Of a stretch of DNA of 10,824 nt, positions 1 to 6,421 are shown one piece after another; position 1 is the stretch's first letter; every line of letters begins with the position of its first letter. The position numbers were made by a program, and so were the translations under genes. The stretch lies in contig JAUVRF010000025.1 in assembly GCA_030597775.1 (NCBI GenBank), positions 1 to 10,824 on the forward strand, read 5' to 3'. The notes under the pieces are model-generated. The model searched no databases. It had not been told where the DNA came from and saw only the letters and a list, made by a program, of their open reading frames with translations. The stretch is from Methanobacteriota archaeon. GTDB lineage: Archaea > Thermoplasmatota > DTKX01 > GCA-020343715.

Positions 1-1023
1 CGGAAGTACGCCGACACCCAGCTCACCCTGGTGCCCAACGAGGGCGATGAGATCAACACCACCCTGGGCGAGGCCCTGGAAAAGGGCATCATGTGCAACG
101 AGGCCCTGGCCTACGTCGGGGGCGTCACCACCCGCTTCCTCATCGGCGTCGGGGTCGACCCCGAGCGCCTGAGGTTCCGCCAGCACCTCAAGACCGAGAT
201 GGCCCACTACGCATCGGACTGCTGGGACGCCGAGGCCAAGCTCAGCTACGGTTGGACGGAGCTGGTGGGCATCGCCGACAGGGGCGACTTCGACCTACGC
301 CGCCATCAAGAGCACTCGGGCCAGGACCTGCGGGTCTTCGTCCCCTTCCCGGAGCCCGTCGAGATGGAGGTGGAGCGGCTCACGCCGGTGCACAAGGAGC
401 TCGGCCCCCGCTTCAGGGGCGACGCCAAGGCGGTCGCCGAAGCCCTCAAGGAGGCGGACTCCAGCGCGTTGGGCGAGGACGGGCAGGCGACCATCTCGAT
501 CCCGGACGGCGAGGACGGGACCCGAACGGTGAAGGTGCCCGCCGAATGCTTCCAATTGGAGCGGGTCGTCGAGAAGCGCACCGGCGAGAAGGTGCTGCCC
601 CACGTGGTGGAGCCCGCCTTCGGCATCGACCGGATCCTGTGGACCGTCCTGGAGCACTCCTTCACCCAGCGCAAGGGCGAGGATGGAGAGGCCATGACCG
701 TCCTCAAGCTGCCCCCCGTTGTGGCACCGGTGACGGTGGGCGTATTCCCCCTGGTCTCCAAGGACGGGCTGGACACAATCGCCGAGGAGGTGGACGGCAA
801 GCTCCGCGGAGTGGGCCTCCGGACGCTGTACGACGCCTCGGGTTCCATCGGCCGCAGGTACGCACGGGCCGACGAGGCTGGCGTGCCATTCTGCATCACC
901 GTGGACCACGAGACCAAGGAGGACGACAACGTGACCGTCAGGTGGCGCGACACCCAGGATCAGGAGCGGCTTCCGATTTCCCACATCGTCACGTCGGTGA
1001 AGCAGCTGGCGGGGCTGGACTGA
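1..1023 (+). CDS. glyS: Glycyl-tRNA synthetase, archaeal/eukaryotic type (3' part; N-terminus outside window)
   Basis: Class II aminoacyl-tRNA synthetase that charges tRNA-Gly with glycine in the cytoplasm. The frame is open from base 1, so the gene begins upstream; about 340 codons remain of a protein that is usually about 550-600 residues in archaea. Seen in order: the RFRQH...EMAHYASDCWDAE block (bases about 172-237) and YGWTELVGIADRGDFDL, both typical of this GlyRS family; then the class II motif 3 region EPAFGIDRI (from base 610), whose Arg contacts ATP. From about base 709 (LPPVVAPVTVGVFPL) to the end is the HGTP-type anticodon-binding domain, with the conserved YDASGSIGRRYARADEAGVPF stretch. 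It ends in TGA. The next gene starts 78 bp downstream behind its own TATA-like box, so it is probably transcribed separately. The identification is firm; the short ATG- or GTG-started versions of this frame are only internal starts. Confidence 0.95.
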   Translation, partial: RKYADTQLTLVPNEGDEINTTLGEALEKGIMCNEALAYVGGVTTRFLIGVGVDPERLRFRQHLKTEMAHYASDCWDAEAKLSYGWTELVGIADRGDFDLRRHQEHSGQDLRVFVPFPEPVEMEVERLTPVHKELGPRFRGDAKAVAEALKEADSSALGEDGQATISIPDGEDGTRTVKVPAECFQLERVVEKRTGEKVLPHVVEPAFGIDRILWTVLEHSFTQRKGEDGEAMTVLKLPPVVAPVTVGVFPLVSKDGLDTIAEEVDGKLRGVGLRTLYDASGSIGRRYARADEAGVPFCITVDHETKEDDNVTVRWRDTQDQERLPISHIVTSVKQLAGLD

Positions 1024-1040
1024 GCCGGCCTCTCGACGGA

Positions 1041-1050
1041 TAATCTTATA
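1041..1050 (+). promoter_or_regulatory. TATA-like box upstream of the small unknown gene
   Basis: The A/T-rich stretch TAATCTTATA stands out in otherwise GC-rich DNA just after the glyS stop. A transcript starting about 25 bp downstream (near 1072) would exclude the TTG at 1066 and leave a leader of about 30 nt before the ATG at 1102. This supports the later start. Judged only from position and base composition. Confidence 0.4.
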
Positions 1051-1101
1051 GGTGCGTCAGACCAATTGCCCGACCAGTCAACGCTGGGGGGTCTTGGTCA
1101 A

Positions 1102-1428
1102 ATGGAGCAGATCGTTGTGACTGGATCATACGAGAAGGTACTCGATGAGATCCACAATATCATTGAAGAGGAGGGATCGAGCCTTGCTTATCAAGATCCC
1201 TCGAAAGGGATCCTCATCGTAAAGAGATCTCTATTGAGTTGGGATACGATTGTAATGCGGATCATCGATGTGACGCCGCTCCCGGGTGGCTGCCAGGTCA
1301 GGGTAACTTCCTTCATGCCTCCATCCGCTCTGGAGTTTACAAAAAGGATGAAGGCCGCCGAGCTCAGGATAATCGAGGGGCTCAAGCGACGGATGGCGAC
1401 GTCGGTGTTATCTTCCAAGGAACGCTAG
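1102..1428 (+). CDS. Small protein of unknown function (108 aa)
   Basis: I do not recognise this family. The predicted order of elements is beta (EQIVVTG), helix (SYEKVLDEIHNIIEEEG), four strands (about residues 28-75, including ILIVKRSLLSW, TIVMRIIDV and CQVRVTSF), and a long basic C-terminal helix (residues about 78-100). This compact alpha/beta fold recalls small ligand-binding or START-like sheets, but that is only a resemblance. There is no signal peptide or membrane segment, so it is probably cytoplasmic. The ATG at 1102 was chosen over the in-frame TTG at 1066 because of the G-rich run at 1086-1091 and the TATA-like box at 1041. Base composition is unusual: bases 1141-1260 contain 54 G/C of 120 (45%) by hand count, against 41 of 60 in a sampled glyS stretch. 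Its TAG stop shares the palindrome CTAG with the stop of the convergent regulator. It is very probably real, with function unknown. Confidence 0.75.
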   Translation: MEQIVVTGSYEKVLDEIHNIIEEEGSSLAYQDPSKGILIVKRSLLSWDTIVMRIIDVTPLPGGCQVRVTSFMPPSALEFTKRMKAAELRIIEGLKRRMATSVLSSKER

Positions 1429-1949
1429 TTCCTCACCTTGCTCGCTGCAAGCGCTATGGCGCGCAACACGGACTCCCGGGGCTGTATGGTCGCCACGGGG
1501 ATGTGGAGTATCCTCTCGATGGTGGTGGACACGATCGGTGCGCACACGAGGGCGAGGGCTCCCTCTCGCTCGGCGCGCACGCCCTGGATTATGGCCTCCT
1601 CCAGGTTGAATGCGGGGTACTCCCGCAGCTCCAGGTCCCCCAGGCCCAGGGCCTCCAGCTCCGGTGCCAGGTCCTCCGTGACCGAGCGGGCGACGATGAG
1701 GGCAACGAAGCGCCCCCGCTTCGACCCGATGATCTCCTGGACGGCCGTGACCACCCGGCGGAGGGTGGCCAGGTTGGGATGCCGGTCCCCCGACAGCCTC
1801 TTGTAGATGGTGCTCTCCCCCAGGCCGGATTCCTTCGCGAAGTCCCTGGCCGTCATCTCCAGCTCGTCGCGGAGCACGCGACGCAGCTCGTTCCTGAAGG
1901 CCTCGTCACCCTCGATGGCAGCCCAGAGAACGTCCTCGTCAGCCGTCAC
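1425..1949 (-). CDS. HTH transcriptional regulator with C-terminal ligand-sensing-like domain
   Basis: A 174-residue predicted DNA-binding regulator. Residues about 31-70 form an XRE/Cro-type helix-turn-helix (EMTARDFAKESGLGESTIYKRL, split by the glycine turn, then a PNLATLRRVV helix). Residues about 81-170 form an alpha/beta domain: VALIVARS, an ELRE strand, EEAIIQGVRAE, ALALVCAP, and a final IPVATIQP...VLRAIALA. The last part resembles the end of the PrpR N-terminal sensor fold (IPVVEI..S..DILRAL), so it may bind a small molecule; that is inference. The start is GTG at 1949, preceded on its strand by a perfect AGGTGG (bases 1959-1954) 4 nt away. It is divergent from the ABC importer operon across a 133-bp promoter region, so control of the importer is likely. 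Its stop is part of the CTAG shared with the gene opposite. Domain type is confident; the effector is unknown. Confidence 0.9.
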   Translation of the reverse strand: MTADEDVLWAAIEGDEAFRNELRRVLRDELEMTARDFAKESGLGESTIYKRLSGDRHPNLATLRRVVTAVQEIIGSKRGRFVALIVARSVTEDLAPELEALGLGDLELREYPAFNLEEAIIQGVRAEREGALALVCAPIVSTTIERILHIPVATIQPRESVLRAIALAASKVRN

Positions 1950-1978
1950 ACAACCACCTGTTCGACAATTGGGCCCGG

Positions 1979-1989
1979 AAATATTAATA
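1979..1989 (-). promoter_or_regulatory. TATA-like box for the HTH regulator gene
   Basis: On the minus strand this reads TATTAATATTT, about 30-40 bp upstream of the GTG at 1949. Transcription would start close to the Shine-Dalgarno site, giving a short leader. A second candidate, ATATCAATACATAAG on the minus strand (2023-2037), would give a longer leader. Between the two promoters lies a short inverted repeat, CATTC (1990-1994) and GAATG (2004-2008), a weak operator candidate. Confidence 0.45.
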
Positions 1990-2046
1990 CATTCGTATCA
2001 TCTGAATGAGTTTTTTCCACCCTTATGTATTGATATGGACCCAAGG

Positions 2047-2054
2047 TATTTATG
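2047..2054 (+). promoter_or_regulatory. TATA box for the ABC importer operon
   Basis: TATTTATG preceded by CCAAGG, a plausible TATA box with a purine-rich upstream element. Its centre is about 32 bp before the ATG at 2083, so the transcript would have almost no leader. This fits the lack of any Shine-Dalgarno sequence before that ATG. The rest of the divergent region (1950-2082) holds the opposing promoter and a T6 run at 2011-2016, with no further gene. Confidence 0.55.
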
Positions 2055-2082
2055 CAAGACCTAGTATCGAAGCTCGATCACC

Positions 2083-3147
2083 ATGTCGAAGAAATTGCTA
2101 GCAGTAGGCACCATCGCACTCCTGATGGTAACTGCGTCGCTTCTGACCGCAGGCTGTCTCGAAGATGATGAGGAATGGGACGGGACCATCAGGGTCGCGT
2201 ACCTCAACGGTGACATCCATCAGGTGGCCTACTTCGTGGCCAACAGCGCCGAGGCCGGAGGGGGCACGTCCTTCTTCGACCAGTACGACGTGAAGGTGGA
2301 GAACGCCAAGGGCGCCCCCTACAACAACGGCGGCGCGGTGATGACCGCCTTCGAGGCCGGCGACGTGGACATCGGCTACCTGGGTTCGCCCCCGGCCATC
2401 ATCGGCCACGTGAACGCGCTTACCGAAACGAAGGTCATCGCCCAGGTGAACAGCCTCGGTTCCGCCTTGGTGGTCCGCGAGGGCATCAACACCCCCGCCG
2501 ACCTGGTGGGAACGACGATCGCCACCCCCGGCGGCTCCACCATCCAGCACTTCATGTTCCTCACCTACCTCGAAGACAACGGCATCGACAGGGCCGACGT
2601 GACCATCACGACCGAGGCGGTGAACCTGATGAAGGTCTCCCTAGACACCGGGGCCATCGACGGCTTCATCGCGTGGCAGCCCTGGCCAGCCGACGCCGTC
2701 GCCGATGGCTTTGGCCACGTCCTGGCCGATTCCACCGATATCTGGCCCGGCCACATCTGCTGCGTCCTTGCCACCATGAAGAACTTCGCCAAGGACCATC
2801 CCGAGGCAGTGACCGCCTACCTGCGTGCCCACATCGCCTCCACCAAGTGGATACAGCAGGCGATGGCCGATAAAGGCTCCGACGAGTACCAGTTGCACGT
2901 GGACATCTCGGTGGACGTCACAAGCCGAAGCGAGACCGTCGTCAAGGACGCCCTGGACGGTATGGAGTACGGTTACGCCCTGGATGCGACCTTCCTCGGT
3001 TCCTTCGAGGAGTACGTGGACGAGCTGATCCGGCAGGGCACTCTCACCCCCGAGGCCATGGACGAGGCCGGCTACACCGACGCCGCGGACCTGACGGACA
3101 GGTACGTGGACGACTCGTACATCAAGGACGCCGAGGGCTCCCTCTGA
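2083..3147 (+). CDS. NitT/TauT-family ABC transporter substrate-binding lipoprotein
   Basis: A 354-residue extracytoplasmic solute-binding protein that would capture substrate and deliver it to the permease encoded next. Residues 1-25 form a lipoprotein signal: two lysines, a hydrophobic core (LLAVGTIALLMVTASLL) and lipobox TAGC with Cys25 as the lipidation site; an acidic linker (LEDDEE) follows. The mature part shows the usual pattern of the family: a first strand IRVAYLNGDIHQVAYF, the GDVDIGYLGSPPAI segment, the PADLVGTTIATPGGSTIQHF domain-crossing segment, and GAIDGFIAWQPWPADAVADG. The substrate cannot be read from sequence; relatives bind taurine and alkanesulfonates, nitrate, cyanate or thiamine and riboflavin precursors. 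There is no Shine-Dalgarno site, and the TATA box suggests a leaderless mRNA. The 112-bp gap to the permease contains a weak TATA-like CATAATAC (3160-3167) and no gene. Confidence 0.94.
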   Translation: MSKKLLAVGTIALLMVTASLLTAGCLEDDEEWDGTIRVAYLNGDIHQVAYFVANSAEAGGGTSFFDQYDVKVENAKGAPYNNGGAVMTAFEAGDVDIGYLGSPPAIIGHVNALTETKVIAQVNSLGSALVVREGINTPADLVGTTIATPGGSTIQHFMFLTYLEDNGIDRADVTITTEAVNLMKVSLDTGAIDGFIAWQPWPADAVADGFGHVLADSTDIWPGHICCVLATMKNFAKDHPEAVTAYLRAHIASTKWIQQAMADKGSDEYQLHVDISVDVTSRSETVVKDALDGMEYGYALDATFLGSFEEYVDELIRQGTLTPEAMDEAGYTDAADLTDRYVDDSYIKDAEGSL

Positions 3148-3259
3148 GCCTAGGGAAGTCATAATACCCACCATTCCGTTGCCAGGGGCGATTCACACGG
3201 ACGTCGACGGCACATCACCGGAGGTGGGGAAGGCACCCCCTGGTAAGCAAGGTGGAGCA

Positions 3260-4054
3260 ATGGCGAAGAAGGGGTGGATGATCTTCGGCAACAGGCACGA
3301 GGGCTGGTTCCTCTGGATAGCCGGTTTCCTCGCCTTCATCGTGACGTGGTGGCTGCTGGCGCTCTGGGTGGACAGACCCTACCGGCCCACCCCGCCCGAG
3401 GTGTTCATCGCACTCGTGGAGTCCCTCTACACGACCACCCCGCGGGACCCCAACACGATGTCGGATCATATCTGGGCGAGCCTGTACCGGGTGTTCTGGG
3501 GCCTGGTCTTCGCCTTGGCCCTGGCCATCCCCCTGGGCTACCTGGTGGGGTATTCCCGACCCGTCGAGCAGTTCGTGAGCCCGGCTGTCGAGCTCCTCAG
3601 GCCCATCCCGCCCATCGCATGGCTGCCCTTCGCCATCGTGATGTTCTCTGTAGCTGGGGACTTCCCGGCGGCCGCTGTCTTCATCATCTTCCTTGGCATC
3701 TTCTTCCCAGTGCTGACCAACATCGTCGACGGTGTCAAGGGCATCGACGACCTGCTCTACGACGCGGCCCTGACCCTGGGCGCCCGGCAGCGCGACCTGG
3801 TCCGGAAGATCATACTCCCGGCCTCCCTGCCCTCGATGATGACGGGCATACGCATCGGCGTTGGAGTGGGGTGGATGACCATCGTGGCCGCGGAGATGAC
3901 CCCGGTGTTCAGCGAGGGCCTGGGGTGGTACATCTGGGACCGTGCCGAGGTGTTCAAGTACGACGAGATGTGGGCCGGCATGCTGATGATCGGCATCATC
4001 GGAATCATCATGATAAAGTCGCTTACCTACGCGGAGAGGTGGTTGCAGAGATGA
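3260..4054 (+). CDS. NitT/TauT-family ABC transporter permease
   Basis: A 264-residue inner-membrane subunit (BPD_transp_1 family) that forms the channel, probably as a homodimer. Hydrophobic segments are visible at WFLWIAGFLAFIVTWWLLAL, VFWGLVFALALAIPLGYLVGY, IAWLPFAIVMFSV, AAAVFIIFLGIFFPVLTNIV, IRIGVGVGWMTIVAAEM and MLMIGIIGIIMI. The EAA loop that docks to the ATPase is DAALTLGARQRDLVRKIILP, with the invariant glycine. An upstream in-frame TTG at 3179 would add 27 polar residues; the ATG at 3260 is preferred because AGGTGG (3250-3255) lies 4 nt before it and the extension looks non-coding. The end overlaps the ATPase start as ATGA. Family assignment is firm and the substrate is unknown. Confidence 0.93.
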   Translation: MAKKGWMIFGNRHEGWFLWIAGFLAFIVTWWLLALWVDRPYRPTPPEVFIALVESLYTTTPRDPNTMSDHIWASLYRVFWGLVFALALAIPLGYLVGYSRPVEQFVSPAVELLRPIPPIAWLPFAIVMFSVAGDFPAAAVFIIFLGIFFPVLTNIVDGVKGIDDLLYDAALTLGARQRDLVRKIILPASLPSMMTGIRIGVGVGWMTIVAAEMTPVFSEGLGWYIWDRAEVFKYDEMWAGMLMIGIIGIIMIKSLTYAERWLQR

Positions 4055-4863
4055 ACGATGACGCCCCCTTCATACGCATACGCAACCTCTCCAAGTCCTT
4101 CGTGGACAAGAACGACCCGACGGACGTTGTCCACGCCGTCCGGGACTTCAACCTGGCTATCGCGGAGGGCGAGTTCGTCGTCGTGGTCGGGCCTTCGGGC
4201 TGCGGCAAGACCACCCTCCTGCGTTGCATCGCCGGGCTAGTGGAGCCCACCCGAGGGAACGTGCATATACGGGGACGTCCCCTCGAGGGACCAGGGGCGG
4301 AGCGGGGCTACGTCTTCCAGAGCTTCGCCCTCTTCCCCTGGCGCACAGTTCGGCGGAACATTGAATTCGGTCTAGAGCTAAAGGGCATGCCCAAAGAGGA
4401 GAGGCGCCGCATCTCAGACGAGTACATCGACCTTGTGGGCCTACAGGGCTTCGAGGACTCCCACCCCAGGGAGCTGTCCGGCGGCATGCAGCAGAGGGTC
4501 GGACTGGCGAGGGCCCTTGTCAACGACCCCGAGGTGCTGCTCATGGACGAGCCCTTCGGTTCCCTCGACGCCCAGACCCGGAACATCATGCAGACAGAGG
4601 TTCTCAAGATATGGAACCGGACCCACAAGACCATTATATTCGTCACCCACTCGGTGGACGAGAGCATCTACCTGGCTGACCGGGTCGTTGTGCTCACGGC
4701 GAGGCCGGCCAGCATCAAGGCCATCTTTCCCGTGGACCTGCCGCGACCCCGTGACCGGGCGAGCGATCCCTTCGCTCACATCCGCCACGAGGTCCTCGAG
4801 GACCTCACCGAGGAGGTGCTCCGCGGCATCGAACAGATGGACAAGCCTGGTGAAGGACCGTGA
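4051..4863 (+). CDS. NitT/TauT-family ABC transporter ATP-binding protein
   Basis: A 270-residue cytoplasmic ATPase that powers the importer. All nucleotide-binding motifs are intact: Walker A GPSGCGKTT (residues 47-55), Q-loop Gln90 in YVFQSFALFPW, signature LSGGMQQ (142-148), Walker B LLMDE (163-167), D-loop SLD, and switch His200 in VTHSVDES. The FALFPWRTVRRNIEFGLE stretch and the C-terminal part with PRPRDR are typical of the SsuB/TauB/NrtD group. The ATG at 4051 overlaps the permease stop (ATGA), and AGGTGG at 4037-4042 sits 8 nt upstream. The frame stays open upstream to 3274, but that part is the permease gene read out of frame. Its stop overlaps the next gene as GTGA. Confidence 0.95.
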   Translation: MNDDAPFIRIRNLSKSFVDKNDPTDVVHAVRDFNLAIAEGEFVVVVGPSGCGKTTLLRCIAGLVEPTRGNVHIRGRPLEGPGAERGYVFQSFALFPWRTVRRNIEFGLELKGMPKEERRRISDEYIDLVGLQGFEDSHPRELSGGMQQRVGLARALVNDPEVLLMDEPFGSLDAQTRNIMQTEVLKIWNRTHKTIIFVTHSVDESIYLADRVVVLTARPASIKAIFPVDLPRPRDRASDPFAHIRHEVLEDLTEEVLRGIEQMDKPGEGP

Positions 4864-6392
4864 CGGGACAGCAAGACCCCCGGGGCAGACCGCCGACGCA
4901 ACCGCAGTACCCTCCCCAGCGACCGGACCGTCGTTCGGTCCCTCCCCATCAATACGGAAACCCTATTGATAAGGGGACGACCATCCATCAAGGGCAGCCC
5001 ATGCCCCAGCAGCAACCCCCCGCCCAGCAGCCCCAGGCGTACCGGCCGCCCCCGCCTCAACGACCGCCGGTGCAATCCCAGTACCGGCAACCGCCTCCCT
5101 ACCAGCAGACATCTCCACCCGTGGTCGCGGCCTCCGACGTCGAGATCATCGAGGAGTTCGAGGCGTACGACGAGGAGATATCGGAGGAGGAGTTCCTAGC
5201 CGAGAAGCGGGCAATGCGCCGGCGTCGGGTCGCCGGAATGGCGGGCGCCACCGTTATGGGCGTGCTGGCCGCGATCATCGTCTTCGCCCTCCTCTTCGAC
5301 AGCTCCTTCCTGCCCACCATCCACGACAACTTCGAACCCACGGAACTGGAGAGCTCGAACCTCGTCGCCCCCGGCATCCCCACGTGGGACCCGGAGCTGG
5401 GAGACGCGCCACCCACTCCCACCGCCGGTCTAGCGGCTGAGGCGCGTTACACCATCACATGGCTGACAACATCCGTGTTCGTGGGTCGTGGCGGGACCAT
5501 GCGCGTCAACATCACCAATAGCGGCCAGACGGACATATACGTCAAAACGGTACGGCTTGTACCGGAGTGGGCCGACCCATTGGAGTGGTACGGGACCACC
5601 ATGGGCCGCTACGTATCGCCGGGACAGGAGGTGCACATAGGACTCCTCGGGTTCTCGGGACCCGTGGCCCCGGGGCCCTATGACTACAACTTCGAGATCG
5701 ACCTCATGGCCAAGCGCCGCGTGACCGGCACCTGGGCCGACCTGGACCCCTCGTCCCACGACACCTTCTCGATGGACGTGCTCCCCGCCACGCCCGTAGC
5801 GGGATACACCCAGTACATGAACGACAAGGACATCTACCGCAAGGTCAACGACCTCATGCAGCCCGGTGACCTCCGGGTGGCAGAGCTCGCCAACGAGGTC
5901 AGGGCGGGGCTCGGCGACTCGTACAACGTTTACTGGATCGCCTCGCTGTTCGACTGGGCACTGGAGAATCTGGAATACGTGTCAGACCCCTCCGACGACG
6001 ACATCTGGTCGCCCCCAGGGGATACATGCGACTCGGAGGAGGGAGACTGCGAGGACTACTCGATCCTGCTCTCCTCGGTCATCGAGCACTGGGGAGGCAA
6101 TTCGCGATTCTACATCATAAGCGGCCACGCCTTCGCGGCGGCCTACGTGGGCGGTCCGGAGATGGACACCCTCGCCGTGGCCAACGCCCTGAACAAGTTC
6201 TACGGTACCTCTGCCAGATACTCGTGGTTCAAGGATGACAAGGGGTACTGGATCATCCTGGACGGGACCTCCAGCCAGTACATCGGCGGACTTCCCTACA
6301 ACGGGGTCGCCATCGACAACCAGGGCGGCTGGGACATCAAGGACACCGAGTACCTCTACATCACGGACATCTACCCAGACTATCCCGAGTGA
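4860..6392 (+). CDS. Membrane-anchored transglutaminase-like protein with Pro/Gln-rich N-terminal tail
   Basis: A 510-residue, probably single-pass membrane protein. Residues 1-90 are disordered and rich in Pro and Gln; about 93-115 are acidic. RRRR precedes one membrane segment at about 124-146 (VAGMAGATVMGVLAAIIVFALLF), so the tail should be cytoplasmic and the rest outside. Residues about 195-305 look like an Ig-type beta-sandwich (GGTMRVNITNSGQTDIYVKTV). Residues about 325-500 form a transglutaminase/cysteine-protease-like core with a full candidate triad: Cys397 in GDCEDY, His423 in SGHAFAA and Asp468 in WIILDGTS; Cys390 lies close by. Archaeal members of this superfamily are often predicted proteases or amidases; the substrate here is unknown. 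The GTG start overlaps the ATPase stop by 4 bp, with GGTGA (4849-4853) as ribosome site, so translation is probably coupled to the importer. It ends 29 bp from the convergent epimerase, and that gap holds nothing notable. Confidence 0.88.
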   Translation: MTGQQDPRGRPPTQPQYPPQRPDRRSVPPHQYGNPIDKGTTIHQGQPMPQQQPPAQQPQAYRPPPPQRPPVQSQYRQPPPYQQTSPPVVAASDVEIIEEFEAYDEEISEEEFLAEKRAMRRRRVAGMAGATVMGVLAAIIVFALLFDSSFLPTIHDNFEPTELESSNLVAPGIPTWDPELGDAPPTPTAGLAAEARYTITWLTTSVFVGRGGTMRVNITNSGQTDIYVKTVRLVPEWADPLEWYGTTMGRYVSPGQEVHIGLLGFSGPVAPGPYDYNFEIDLMAKRRVTGTWADLDPSSHDTFSMDVLPATPVAGYTQYMNDKDIYRKVNDLMQPGDLRVAELANEVRAGLGDSYNVYWIASLFDWALENLEYVSDPSDDDIWSPPGDTCDSEEGDCEDYSILLSSVIEHWGGNSRFYIISGHAFAAAYVGGPEMDTLAVANALNKFYGTSARYSWFKDDKGYWIILDGTSSQYIGGLPYNGVAIDNQGGWDIKDTEYLYITDIYPDYPE

Positions 6393-6421
6393 GCCCGGGC
6401 CCGTCCGTAGCCTCCCTTGGA

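Noticed and set aside
2011..2016. T6 run as an archaeal terminator
   Set aside because: No plus-strand gene ends nearby; it lies in the divergent promoter region.
1066..3147. The plus frame from the small gene to the end of the binding protein is broken only by TAG codons (1426, 1804, 2062), as if TAG were sense throughout
   Set aside because: The stretch 1428-1950 is antisense to a convincing HTH gene and 1950-2082 is a promoter region. Absence of TAA and TGA there is most likely chance plus the bias of antisense GC-rich sequence.
3274..4050. N-terminal extension of the ATPase frame
   Set aside because: This is the permease gene read out of frame; the ATPase begins at 4051 with its own AGGTGG site and a normal family N-terminus.
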